Assembly: GCA_022885665.1 (NCBI GenBank)
Contig: JAGQDJ010000066.1
Location: 62,001-126,000, forward strand
DNA from: Triops longicaudatus
Taxonomy: Eukaryota; Arthropoda; Branchiopoda; Notostraca; Triopsidae
DNA: 64,000 nucleotides
Reading direction: 5' to 3'
Part shown: piece after piece, positions 53,406 to 64,000 of the stretch
How positions within the stretch are numbered: the stretch's first letter is position 1
Layout of the letters: every line of letters starts with the position of its first letter
Translations under genes and position numbers: made by a program
The notes under the pieces: generated by a model
Databases searched by the model: none
Seen by the model: only the letters and a program-made list of their open reading frames with translations
What the model was told of the DNA's origin: nothing

Positions 53406-54061
53406 GCCTTAACGCTGTCTTTTGCCGAGTCCTTCGCGGATTGCATGGGAAGTTTTCTATTATTACTCCTAAAAGAATAATAGCTATGGAGGCATTGTCA
53501 GGCTTTTGTTCGAGTCAAAACTCTCCACATGAGATTTCTGCTAAAATTTGTAGCGGCTTAGTGGACTGTGATTTCAAAGAAGAAAGTAGTTGTAAAGTAG
53601 CTCCAAAAGAGAGGTACAGCTTAATGGTGTGCCCAGTCGTGAGTGGGCTAAAGCTGATACACCAAATTGCTACAGAAATGGCTCACCGTTGATTGTACAC
53701 TTTGGTGGGCTAGGGGAACTATTTTCCATCTGGGCGGGCTTTGTTACCTCATCCTGTTTACTCTGAAGGTCTTTGACGCTATTGTTTAATCTAGTGAACA
53801 GTTGTTAGTTAGCGGGCCGGTCTTATTGCTGCGGCAATTATGCTTGGATTTTCTTATCCTCATTTGTGTTACAGTTAAGCTTATCAATAATATTTCGCGT
53901 TAAGTTTCGCAGCCCTAGTCAAAGAACACGTAAAGTAAAACAAATAAAGTGAAATGTTCCTTTCTGCTTTACGAGAAGAAAGAACACCCCCATATTTTTA
54001 TTATGTAATTTCTGCCAACAGTATAGCTGGAAGTAGTTGTGCCTGGGCCTTGACACGATGA

Positions 54062-57000
54062 ATGATGGCAAGCTGGGTTCTTATCATCGTAACCTTGGGT
54101 AAATGTTTTTAATGTTGCTTACAATTGCCGTTTCATGTACCTATGAATCTTTTCTAATGTTTCTCTTCCTTTATGGTATCCAGTGTCGACTGCGTGCCGA
54201 GGTGATGAAAACGAGTATCGTCTCGTCAAGTACCTCATGTCCAATTATGACCGATCAGTTCGTCCATCGCGGAATGCGAGCGAAGCGCTTAACGTTACTT
54301 TCGGACTGGCTCTTACTCAGATAATTGACGTGGTGAGTATCCATCATCCCCAGAACAATACCTTCCGGCAGCTTACAACACTTTCCTTAAACACTCTTAT
54401 CTTGTATCTGGTGTCAAATGGTTCTGCTTGCCAAGAACTGATGAATTGCAGAATTGCTAGCGGAAAGTTTTCAATATTCGTATCATACTGTAATATCTGC
54501 GCTCCCAACTAAACATTTGCTGAAGCAGAACCTTACAGCGTAAGACAAATGATGCTCTGTCATCTAAGCATTATGGTTGATTCCGCAGTTATGAATATCC
54601 AGCTGTTACTGATCCAGTCACTGCCTTACGGTCATTAAATAAGCTCATCAACTCAACAAAGAAACTTTCTGTTTCCTTTCGAAATCTGCAAAATATTCAC
54701 TGTAGTCCATTTCCTTTTTTCAGATTATTCGTCAGCAATTCTATTTGCTTAATATTTATATTATTTTCTAAAATATAGAGTATTCCTTGTTTTCAGCCTG
54801 CTGAATATGTAATAGTGTATGGTAAGTTTTATACTGTAAGCCTTACTTCTAGCTGCGAAGAATAAAGTTTGGATGTACGAGACACCCAGGAGTCAGGTTG
54901 CCGGAAGCTTACAGAAGTCTCAATATATTTCCACATCGCCCCCCCCCCCCCAACTATCACTACAAGGAAACTTGGGACATTGTGAAAAGCAGAAAGGTTT
55001 TATTATTATTTAAGCCTCTTGTTCGCTGAGGTGGACATGCGGAGTCATTTTTTCTCATATAAGTTCCAAAAACGACTTTAAAATTTCCAGGTTGGAAGAA
55101 ATACTTTTTTTTTGCCCGGGTAAGTTTGAATCGAGCCAACTTTCGCTCGCTCCCTTTTACTAAGGAAGCATTTACAAAGCTTGACTGAAGCAAAATTCGT
55201 CCTTGCTGAAGGGCTTGAGGCTATCCGTCCCTTGGTCCGTCCGGTAGGTTGGCATTACTGTTTGCCTTGGGGCGCAATTGAGCGTGAAGCAGATTGCAAC
55301 GATTTGGCAAGGGTACCGCCCCTTCACGCTCAAAGCACTAGCTTCCTTTCCAGACGCTTGTGAACACAAGTCCGGTTTTTCAGCCTGCCACTACATTCAA
55401 ACTTCCGATCGCTGGCGTAAAGGCCAGTACAACGATCTGAGTTTGCTAATATCGTGTCGTGTCCTTAGCAACGTTCGTTTCTCTAGGTTCTTTTCACTTC
55501 ATTTCAACAATCGCTGTGATGTTTTCCGATGTTAGAGGAAGTAATTTTTTCTTTCGTATTTCTCTCCGTCTTCTCCAGGACGAACGGAACCAGATCTTGA
55601 CAACCAACTGCTGGCTCAATCAGGTAAGGGAAATGGGAACTATTATAGAGGAAAGAGAAAGCTAGAATGAATGGGAGGGAGGAAGGTGGAGGAAAGGGTT
55701 CATACGGGGAGCAGTAATGCTGGAGCAACGCAACTTCGTTAGCGTAACGTGGAGTTAATCCTTCAATGTTGGAGCGAACCCCTTTTCCTGCCCAACGTGA
55801 ACCCATCACTACTGCCTCATTTACCCTTTAAACCCTTCTCTGTGTCGCTTAGACGAGCTGAAGCTTTTCTTTCTATGTCTAACAATTCTGCGTAGCCCAA
55901 AATCTAAATGAGCTCTTTATTTTCGATGTAAATCGATCTAGAGAGTAAACAAAAAAAAAAAGAAAAAAGGGCAGCTTTCCTCTGGGTATACAATGTCTTA
56001 AAAACAAAAAGGGGTTGTCTGTGTTGCATCTGTCTTCCTCGCAAGATCTCTAACCCAGCCCAATTGTTAGAAAGAGACACTACCGTGAGATGGCTGGACA
56101 GATTAGGGGAAAAGCTTGGGAAAGCCAGTAATATTTTACCGTAATCAGTTTTCTATAAACGTTTTAGATGTGGATCGATTACAATTTGCTCTGGAATGCC
56201 TCGGATTTTGGGGGAATTCATGTAGTGCGCCTTCCGGCTGAGAAGGTTTGGAAACCAGACATTATCCTCTATAACAAGTAAGATAGAAAGTAATGGAAAC
56301 GAGCACGCAGAAATGTTGTAATGGGGGCTTTGTCTGATAAGTGCGGATTCCCAGTATAACTCCGCGATAGTTAGTACAAACGTAATCGTCTCTTCGGACG
56401 GCAACTTGACCTGGTTGAGTAGCGCCATCTTTAAATCATCTTGCGGGATTTCTGTGGAATACTTCCCCTTCGATCTAGTAAAGCACTTACATTACAATGA
56501 TTTTAAAATATTAACAATAATTCCTGCATTTATAGCAAACCTGCAAAATGAAGTTCTCCAGTTGGACATATGACGGTCTTAGAGTAAGTGTCAATATTCG
56601 AACAACTGTGTTTGCTTCATATTTGCAATAATATTTTTCACATAAGACAACAATAAAAAGTAACAAAAAGAAAGACACAAAATATTTAAGTAATTCTTTA
56701 ACAAACAGCTATACAACAACATAAATTGAACTGAATAAAAAAAAACAGAGTGTTTGAATTTTCTGACGAATGTCGGCTGAAAATTCGAAAAAAAATCAAT
56801 TGGTAGGTATTCTGCCAATTACTTTTGGAATATTACTAGGTAAACTTGGTCATTCAAACGGAGGAGCCGGATTTGTCTAACTATGTGCCAAATGGAGAGT
56901 GGGACCTGGTGGATTTAATAGTTGAAAGAAACGAAGTTTTTTATTCCTGTTGTGACGAACCATACCCAGACATTACGTACCACATCGTCCTGAAACGCCG

Positions 57001-58116
57001 ACCTCTCTTTTACGGTAAAGCTTTTTGAAAACTGGCCAGAAATTTCTTAAAATATTAACCGCGAATTTTAGTATTCAACCTTATCTTACCCTGCGTTTTA
57101 ATCACGGGCATTGCGTTGATGAGTTTTTATATGCCCTCGGATTCCGGCGAGAAGGTTACTCTCGGGATCACCACCTTGTTATCGATGACTGTTTTCTTAA
57201 TGGTCATCGGCGAAAGTATGCCACCGACTTCAGACAAATTGCCTCTTATAGGTTAGTATAGTTTTCACTTTTACATTTTTTCATTAATATTCTAAAAAAA
57301 AATATTCCACCTGTTTAGGTTTGTATTACGGCGTTACAATCTCGTTAGTTTCGTTCGCGACGGGTCTTTCTGTAGTCACTCTGAATATTCATCATCGGGG
57401 AATGCGAGGCAGACAAGTTCCTCCGTTGGTTAAGCGGATTGTTTTTGGAGTCTTGGCTAAGTTTCTTTGTATACGCTTAGACGTACCTGAAGCTTCCCCG
57501 TGCTCAAGAGGCAGAGTAATGGTAGTAATCGTCTTTTTTCTGTTTACTTCGAAAACTACATTTACGGTTTTGTTCTCAACGTGTGCGCAGGATGTTTCTT
57601 CAAATCCTGTTGAGCTGGTTGAGAGGTACGAGGCGGAAGCTAATAGAAATGAGTCTAATGGTGGAGTACCAAGGTAGTAAAGTCGATTCTCGCCTTTTGA
57701 TCTTTGCTATCAGTGAAGTGACACGTCCTTTCTCTGGGTGTCTCCTTGTGACGGCGCTGAAATAGGTTCAATAATTCTACTCCTCATACGCCACCGCAAG
57801 CTCATTCACTAGACAACTTCGAGCGCCAATTTCTGCGAGTGCTGCAGAAAGTATACCAAACCATTGAGAAGAACGACCTCCGCCTGGCAGAGCAAGACAG
57901 ACGCGATGCTATTAAGTTGGAATGGCAACAAGTGGCTTTAGTTATCGACAGGTAGCATTAAAACTTTACTGTCCGAAGCGGCTAACATCTAAATTACTTA
58001 ACTCTTCTCGTCTGTTGTGTTCCAGATTTCTACTATGGATATTTGTGATTTCAACAGTGGGGGCAACCTTTGGAATCTTGTATATGTCACCACATACTAA
58101 GCTGTTCAGCTTGTGA
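54062..58116 (+). CDS. nicotinic acetylcholine receptor, alpha-type subunit
   Basis: A subunit of a pentameric acetylcholine-gated cation channel of the plasma membrane. Twelve exons join in frame: 54062-54098, 54184-54332, 55579-55623, 56168-56277, 56342-56477, 56536-56583, 56840-57014, 57072-57251, 57319-57515, 57591-57673, 57766-57951, 58026-58116, giving 478 residues. A short signal peptide (MMASWVLIIVTLVSTACR) is split by the first intron. Visible marks: WIDYNLLW (loop D); WKPDIILYNN (loop A); Cys-loop C148-C162 with 13 residues between; SWTYDG (loop B); vicinal C212-C213 in YSCCDEPYPD (loop C), which defines an alpha subunit. M1 starts near 235; M2 begins GEKVTLGI, whose Glu suits a cation channel; M3 is followed by a short M3-M4 loop of about 110 residues; M4 ends at HTKLFSL. 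Exons of 45 and 110 bases match the classic nAChR exon plan. M1-M3 look closer to alpha-9/alpha-10-like invertebrate subunits than to insect alpha-1 to alpha-7, a judgement from memory. Confidence 0.95.
55278..55333. repeat. perfect 12-bp inverted repeat in receptor intron 2
   Basis: TTGAGCGTGAAG at 55278-55289 is the exact reverse complement of CTTCACGCTCAA at 55322-55333, with a 32-base spacer. It is GC-richer than the surrounding intron. Confidence 0.85.
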
Positions 58117-59520
58117 ATGAAAGAACCTAACTGGCAAAATGAAAGTGAATTATGAGATTTAAGCAAAAAATGAACACACTATATTCGAAGTACTAAAACT
58201 GCCATATAATTTCCCGGGCGGGAATTGTGTGATAAGGTTTAGCACTTCATAGTTGGGTGCCCAAAACTAACGAAACTGAAACGTTTAAAAAATAGTGTTG
58301 CAATATGAGTTACGGAAAAACTGATACATGACTGATAAACGATACAATAGACTGCCAAAGAGTATTTTTCGTATTAATAATTTATAAAATATAATTATGA
58401 AGATCCTTTTTTCTTACTTTCTTTTTTGTTTGAAGGGCAAAACTTCATCAGCAGTAAGGTGGCAAACAAGCCATTTCCTTAGCATGAAAGATAGTCATAG
58501 CTCTTCCGTTTACGTCTATTATACCAACGCCTTTCTCCACATCCTTCATTTTCTTTCGGCTTCCAGCAGCTCATGATCAAAAATTCTTGTTTTCCTTTTG
58601 GGAAAACAGCCAAAGTCGCAAGCTCCTTAAACTCCCTGGCATGTACTGGGCTTTAAAGAATCGATTTTTTCCTTTTGTTTTGTCATAAACCTGCGAGAGC
58701 TTCAATTTCCGCATCGTCTCAATGTTTTAACCTTCTAATTTTTCTTTTTTCCTCAAAAAACTTCCAATCGAAATTTACAAAGAAGTTCGATCTTGAGTCA
58801 ACTCGTGTTATTAATTTTGACCTGAGGGAAAGAGACGTGGAAGTGGAATGCGTCGTGGTGTACAATGACTCCCAGCTAAAATTGACATGTCAAATACAGA
58901 TAAATAACAACCTATGATAACAGAAAATATTTCATAAAATACTTTTTTTTAAAGAAAATCGGTGTGAATTTTTCAGCAATTCTAACAGTACAGTTCTATT
59001 TTTAAGTTGTCTTCCAGAAATTTTCAGTGAATTTCAGTAAAACTTTTCATTTGGAGAGAAAACAGTCCAGTGAAGTTGTTTTACATATTGGATTTGAATA
59101 AAAGTTTAATAGCAAAATATATAGAAAATTGGAACTTGTCAACAAGTTCATAAGGATCATAAGGCTAACTCTGCATGGACGAGTGACCTTGGTGGTTGTC
59201 ATGCGGCATATTTGCCGACCTCGAAAAATACGCCGTTACCGAGTTGCGAAGGCCTTACACGAAACTGCTACTACAGGTTAAAGGGTGGGGTGCAAAGGTT
59301 TATGTGACCATCCCTAATAACGGGGTGAAGGAGGATAATGGAACAACATCTTTATCTCCCTTATCTTTCAACTAGGTCAGAAGCGGCTACCCTTGATCTC
59401 AAGCTTATTTTCTTGGTGCTATGACCTCGGACAGGACAGAGACATACGCCCAATGTATGAATTTTCATGCCCTCAAGCGAAGTGTGACCACTGAAAACCC
59501 TTTCCCTCTTACACTTGGAC
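58117..59520. other. spacer: receptor 3' end and upstream region of the Ala/Gly-rich gene
   Basis: An AATAAA at 59097-59102 could end a long receptor transcript. A frame at 58790-58917 after an acceptor-like AAAG encodes a short, protein-like Val/Glu-rich tail ending at TGA, but I cannot attach it to any other exon. Nothing else is recognised. Confidence 0.4.
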
Positions 59521-59521
59521 C

Positions 59522-59529
59522 TATAAAAG
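59522..59529 (+). promoter_or_regulatory. TATA box of the Ala/Gly-rich secreted protein gene
   Basis: TATAAAAG lies about 30 bases before a TCATCCAGTC initiator-like site at about 59551. A short untranslated exon follows, with a donor near 59610 (AAA|GTACAG) and an acceptor (AAACAG) immediately before the start codon at 59682. Confidence 0.7.
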
Positions 59530-59681
59530 CAGATCCAAGCCAGAGACAAATCATCCAGTCATCTTCCAGCAGCAGTTGAAGCAAACCATCTCCTCCTCCT
59601 GAAATTAAAGTACAGTAATTCTTTAAAAAATTTAAATGTGCTAACTAAAGTCCCTAACTTTTCTTACCATTTGGAAACAGA

Positions 59682-60512
59682 ATGAACAAGTTCATCCCCG
59701 CTGTTGTACTTGCCCTAGTGGCCGCTGCTGTTGCACAATACGGTGCTGCTCCTGCAGCGCCAGCTTACGGCAAAGCACCGTCCTTCAAGATGGCCCATTC
59801 CGCTGCATCCTATGGTGTCCCTAGCTCACCGATGCGGCCGCAGATGGTCCCAACTTACGGAATACCTCCAACTGCTTCTTTCGGAGCCGGCGGAGCCCTG
59901 AACATGGGAGGACCAGCTGGACATTTGGGCGGAGCTGCTTCTTTGGGAGGAGTGGGATCTTTGGGCGGAGCTGCCTCTTTCGGCATGATGGGTTCAGCTA
60001 TGCCCTCTGGTGCCTACGCTGCTCCATCTGCTGGTGCCGTGCCCTCCTTTAACCCTGCCATGTCCACCTACGGCGCTTCAGGAGCCATGGGAGCCGCCCA
60101 AATGATGCCTAGTGCTGCTGCCATGCCTTCGTTTGCTGCTGCCGGCCAAGTTGCTGCTATGCCCTCGTTTGGCTCTGCTGCCCCTGCTTACGGCTCTGCC
60201 CCCGCCGTTGCCCCCATGATGCCTTCTGGTAATTACGGCCCCGCTCCTGCTGCTCAAATGATGCCCGCTAACAATTACGGCCCTGCTGCAGCTGCTACTC
60301 CGATGATGGCTGCTGCTCCCGCTCACCTTGGCGCTGCCGCCGCTTTCAACGCTCCCGGAAGCTTTGGTTCTGCTGCTGCTCCTGCCAGTTTTGCTGCCGC
60401 TGCTCCTTCCGCTGCTTACAATGGAGCTAATGCAGGCTCGGCTCCCGGCACTGGTTCTTTCGACGCGTCCTCGTCTTTCGCTGGTCAATCTGCTGGATCT
60501 TACGGAAAATAA
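59682..60512 (+). CDS. Ala/Gly/Met-rich secreted low-complexity protein, 276 residues
   Basis: A single coding exon that starts directly after an acceptor. Residues 1-18 (MNKFIPAVVLALVAAAVA) are a signal peptide; the mature chain begins QYGAAPAAPAYGK. Nearly all the rest is Ala, Gly, Ser, Pro, Met and Tyr: Gly-Gly-Ala/Leu runs (GGAASLGGVGSLGG), repeated AQMMP/PMMPS units, NYGP motifs and poly-Ala blocks, ending SAGSYGK. There are no cysteines and few charged residues. This matches structural extracellular proteins such as cuticle, silk-like or adhesive proteins; which one cannot be told from sequence. The unusually regular Met content (MM pairs) is distinctive. The TATA promoter and 5' untranslated intron follow the pattern of arthropod cuticle genes, where the first intron often interrupts near the start. 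Confidence 0.87.
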   Translation: MNKFIPAVVLALVAAAVAQYGAAPAAPAYGKAPSFKMAHSAASYGVPSSPMRPQMVPTYGIPPTASFGAGGALNMGGPAGHLGGAASLGGVGSLGGAASFGMMGSAMPSGAYAAPSAGAVPSFNPAMSTYGASGAMGAAQMMPSAAAMPSFAAAGQVAAMPSFGSAAPAYGSAPAVAPMMPSGNYGPAPAAQMMPANNYGPAAAATPMMAAAPAHLGAAAAFNAPGSFGSAAAPASFAAAAPSAAYNGANAGSAPGTGSFDASSSFAGQSAGSYGK

Positions 60513-61544
60513 GAGCTTAAAATTCTGCTGTACCTCTACCGTGCTTATAAAAATAACAAATGAATTCCAAATACATAATTTTTGCATAAAAACACTCGGA
60601 CTTCCTTTCGTTATAATTAGAATGTTTGCTCTGATGGATGTTGAAATCAAGTAAATTATTAGCTCAATTAGTGGATAGTAGAGGACAAGATGCAAATGTA
60701 GGCAACTATTATTGTATAGATGTTTTCGAAAAAATTATATTCGAAATCAGACGAAGAAAATGTGGTTCGTAGATGATAGGCCTAAATTTGTTAACTATTA
60801 TATATTATCTGCGTTAGCCTAACTTCAGACTCTTCAAAAAATTATTTCTTGCAATTGTCCCGAATCTTTTGAAAATTGGCACAAAATGTGGCGCAAAATT
60901 ACCGATTATCTAGAAAAAAAATAATTGATGCTAGTTACTAGAACATGGAAATTCTAAACAAAGTATCACCTGTGGGTGGAAATACAGTCAATGGGCGAAG
61001 AACATCAGGCGCAGATCTAAAAAAATTGGTTGGTGCGTAATATTTACATTAATATAACTCAACAACCACAAAGCAGAGAGGACGCTAGCTAGCCAGAATT
61101 TATCACAATAATAGAAAAATAATTTGTAAAATATATGGTACTAGATAACAGCACGTAATAAGCTAGAAACACGTTTGCCATTATTTGCACAATAGTAGAC
61201 ATTTCTACCCTTCTCCTCTATGTCCACTTCGATACCAAAATGAAGTGATCACTCAATTTTCTTCTTTAAAAAAATCCATTAAATAGCACCTAGAATATAA
61301 CTGAATTAGATAGTGGACTAATTATGTAAGTTTAGATATCAGGGAGCAGTCTGGTTTTCCAGATTATTTGTACAATTTGCTCTCGCAGGTCTTTTCGGAG
61401 TCCAGATTTCGCGATAGATTATATGTATTTAAATACTCAAATGTTAAGCTTCATTTGCGATGTTCATATGGCGTCAATCTAAATGGCTACGAAATATTGA
61501 CGCCTTTTCACGAGGATTATCTCCATTTTATCCGAGAAATAAGT
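60513..61544. other. convergent spacer between the Ala/Gly-rich gene and the esterase
   Basis: Holds the 3' ends of two genes that point at each other. It is strongly AT-rich; no clear AATAAA could be assigned to either gene, and no coding exon is seen. Confidence 0.5.
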
Positions 61545-64000
61545 TCACATTCTCTCTGACGAGCGTGTGAGATGAATTCCATGCTCAGGATAGCTTCTAC
61601 TATGAACTACTTTGGTAAGTACAACACTTAAAATCACAATGATCAAAATGGCAAAAATGAGCAACGCTAGGAGGATCCACGTGGCATTGAAATAGTGCTG
61701 GTTTTCTTCACTGTAGCGCGCTGCTAGCTCCCGAACGTACGTTAGCGTTCCGGTCCAGAACATGCTTTCCTGTTTGAAAACAGAAGCATGATTAGGTCTT
61801 CGTAACATATATCGTTTGCTTTTTTTTAAAAAAAAAAAATAATAATAATAAAAAAAATAAGTTTACCGTCTTCCTAAAATCGGTGGTAATGCTGGGGTTC
61901 AGCGATATGTTAAAATAGTTCATTGACTCTGGATTCGTAACACGCGACCAAAACGGAATTCCTTGATTGACCGTGTCCAATGAAGTTGGAGACCTGCGAA
62001 ATTAGGTTTTAACAAATATTTCGGGAAATTCACAGCATAAAATGAACTTATTATCTTTACCCGGTTTTAGCAAAGGTGGCCCACATTCTCGTAAGCATTC
62101 TGGAAATTGTTAAATCGTTGCTGGAAAGCTTGGGTGCTTGTGGTAATTGAAAAAAGTAGAAGAGGTCATCAGCGTGACTTACAGCTGTGCTAAAGAATGG
62201 AATATCAACTCCCATTCGCCGTACAGCTTCCGTATTTACACCAGAATACGATAATGAGGTAGGTAATCTGTGCGAGAACACATAAGCGTAAACAGGTGCT
62301 GCGCTTCGCGAATGGATATTTAATGTTTCGTGAGTCGCTGATGTGAAGAGCCCATCATCTAGCATCTATGCATATTTAATCAATTTCCAAGTCTTTTTCT
62401 TCGAAGGCACTTACTTTGCTGAAACGAGGAATGAATGAATCAGGATCGTTATAGTGAGCACCGGAAAAGTATTGTTCCTTCACTGCATGCGTGACAGCCT
62501 TTTCAAACGTATTGTTGGCTATAATACTTTGAATCACACTTGGTACGAGTTCATGTTCCAGAAATTTACGGTCGCCCATTTTCCCAGCATTTTCAAGATG
62601 AATCACTGTGAATAAGACATAGTTTCATTGTACAGTTAGATTTCTTTCACAGTTTTGGCTTAATATTTTGAACTCACTTAAGTAAAAAAACAGTCCTTCG
62701 TTAGGTAAAACGCCAACAATCAACGGTACAGGCTGGTACCGATCCTTTTTTAAGATTTCTTTTGGGTGTTCGGGGAATACAGGTCCATCTCGAAGATTGT
62801 TATCTACTACTGGCGCAATTCTCATAGGGAAAAAGCTATATTTCTGAGCGAACAATTATTTATAATGAAAATTTTTTCCAAATAAAGTTTAAAGCAAAAA
62901 CCTGAAAGCTCTGAGCGACTTTCACTAATTCCGCCGCATCTTTTTTCTTCAAGCACGAAAGCAACCTTGTGGAATCTAGGGAGCACCCTAGTTCGTAACC
63001 CACTTGACGGGCGAATTCGTTCGGATTCAAATTCACTGACCAGTCACACAATGCAGTGCCACTTTGAACAATTGCGTGTCGAAATAATCCTTCAAAAGCA
63101 AGTTCTCTTAATAATTGTGCAAGTATTATGTCACGTATTAGTTCGTTGTTAAAAATTGCAACAAACCAGCAGCTCGTGGTGAGAGAACCAGACTGTGAAC
63201 ACTCGCACCACCAGCAGATTCTCCGAATATGGTAATGAGCTGGGGATCTCCTCCAAAATATTGAATGTACTTATTGACCCACTTTAAAGCCATGATTTGA
63301 TCCATTAACCCAAAGTTACCCGGAATTACTGAGTCTCCCGTTGACAGGAAACCTAAATTTCGTGTGCATTTTTAGAGTTAACTGAATAATGTTTCTTCGA
63401 AAATTATAGAGAAATAATATGAAGTAGGATTACAAACAATTCGCTTAAATTAAATATTCGATCAAAGACAGGAAATTTACCAAGTAATCCAATGCGATAA
63501 TTTATAGTCACAAGGACAATATCTTCCCTCATAAGAAGCTGCGGACCATAGGCATTTGAACTTCCGCGGATGAACGCCCCGCCATGGATCCAAACCATTA
63601 CGGGCAAAGTAGTTGCTCCACCCCTGCCTTGAGAACGTGGCATGATAAACGTATCTGGTGTTCTCTCGTTAAACGTGTTACCAGAAGGGCTGGTGGGTAT
63701 AAACACATTGAGATAAAGGCAATCTTCGCTGCCCATGACGCTGACACTTTGCCTATCAAGTTGAGGACAGGCGTCCGCGTACTTCGTAGCATCCAATTCC
63801 CCTTGCCATGGTCCGAATTCTTGGGGATCCTATTATTAATCCCGTTACAGAAAAGTATTGGGCTCCTTATTTGCTGGTTTACTTTCCACCGTAAATCTCC
63901 TACAGGCGGTAAAGCAAACGGAATGCCGCGGAAAGCATAGTAAGCACGGACACTACCCGGCAAATCGGCTGTCGTTTCTTGCGTTCCGCGAAGTCGACCT
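61545..64000 (-). CDS. membrane-anchored carboxylesterase (type B), 5' end cut by the window
   Basis: A serine hydrolase of the carboxylesterase/cholinesterase family, which cleaves carboxyl esters; the chain should be extracellular and tethered. Nine exons join in frame: 64000-63883 (partial), 63829-63481, 63352-63167, 63089-62902, 62843-62678, 62605-62415, 62365-62061, 61993-61867, 61769-61545, giving 617 residues; about 40 N-terminal residues, including the signal peptide, are missing. Visible marks: YYAFRGIPFALPPVGDLRW; SEDCLYLNVF; oxyanion motif HGGAF; nucleophile GESAGG (Ser201 of the fragment); acid in NEG (Glu329); His463 in SHADDLFYFF. The triad is complete, so it is not a neuroligin-type inactive homologue. 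The C-terminal exon adds a membrane helix (about 574-594) and a short cytoplasmic tail ending SSERM. GESAGG rather than GESAGAA argues against acetylcholinesterase. The substrate cannot be predicted. Confidence 0.95.

Larger units (their letters stand above)
44445..54061. other. 9.6 kb without a recognisable gene (UBR3 3' end, then spacer)
   Basis: The left end should be UBR3 3' untranslated sequence. Beyond that I find no splice-linked exons, transposon proteins or RNA genes. The longest frames (49759-50199 and 53294-53692, plus strand) start without a signal peptide or known motif; the second contains a TATATAAAAG motif at 53397, which makes it more likely promoter DNA of the receptor gene. 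Short inverted repeats lie at 47028-47060. An acceptor near 54021 implies an untranslated receptor exon upstream. Confidence 0.55.

Noticed and set aside
53294..53692. A 132-residue plus-strand frame
   Set aside because: It contains a strong TATA motif, matches no family I know, and is better explained as upstream DNA of the receptor gene.
60078..60695. A 205-residue reading frame on the minus strand
   Set aside because: It is the antisense shadow of the Ala/Gly-rich gene; the GC-rich repeat codons suppress stops on the other strand. It lacks a signal peptide and plausible composition.

Overview
The window is animal nuclear DNA, most likely from an arthropod and possibly a crustacean. Supporting signs are spliced genes with mostly 50-300 base introns, AT-rich spacers, TCAGT-like initiators, a DUF4803 protein (a family I know from arthropods) and a neuronal-type nicotinic receptor. 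The species cannot be named. All exon limits below come from reading frames, GT/AG sites and phase arithmetic; no transcript data were available.

Layout, left to right. 3931-5077 (-): two exons of a transcription factor, probably ETS family, whose DNA-binding part lies beyond the left edge. 7435-8802 (-): a four-exon gene for a 150-residue secreted protein with its own TATA box. 11035-18658 (-): a nearly complete Rad50, the MRN double-strand-break repair ATPase, in 15 exons. 18659-21781: spacer with a long ATT microsatellite and the probable UBR3 promoter. 21782-44444 (+): complete 20-exon UBR3, an E3 ubiquitin ligase of 1981 residues. Its 9.9 kb ninth intron carries an antisense nested gene, 27872-33858 (-), for a secreted DUF4803 protein. 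That gene appears to have two alternative, related N-terminal modules feeding the same C-terminal exons. 44445-54061: nearly 10 kb in which I recognise no gene. 54062-58116 (+): a complete 12-exon nicotinic acetylcholine receptor alpha-type subunit. 59682-60512 (+): an Ala/Gly/Met-rich secreted low-complexity protein with a TATA promoter. 61545-64000 (-): a membrane-anchored carboxylesterase, complete at its 3' end and cut at the right edge.

The genes do not form a pathway. Rad50 (nuclear repair) and UBR3 (ubiquitin ligase) are housekeeping genes arranged head to head. The secreted proteins (150-residue protein, DUF4803, Ala/Gly-rich protein) have TATA promoters typical of tissue-specific expression. 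The receptor and the esterase are neighbours, but the sequence does not show a functional link; the esterase has carboxylesterase-like rather than acetylcholinesterase-like active-site sequence.

The strongest candidate for something undescribed is the antisense DUF4803 locus inside UBR3, with duplicated first modules that are phase-compatible with shared downstream exons.
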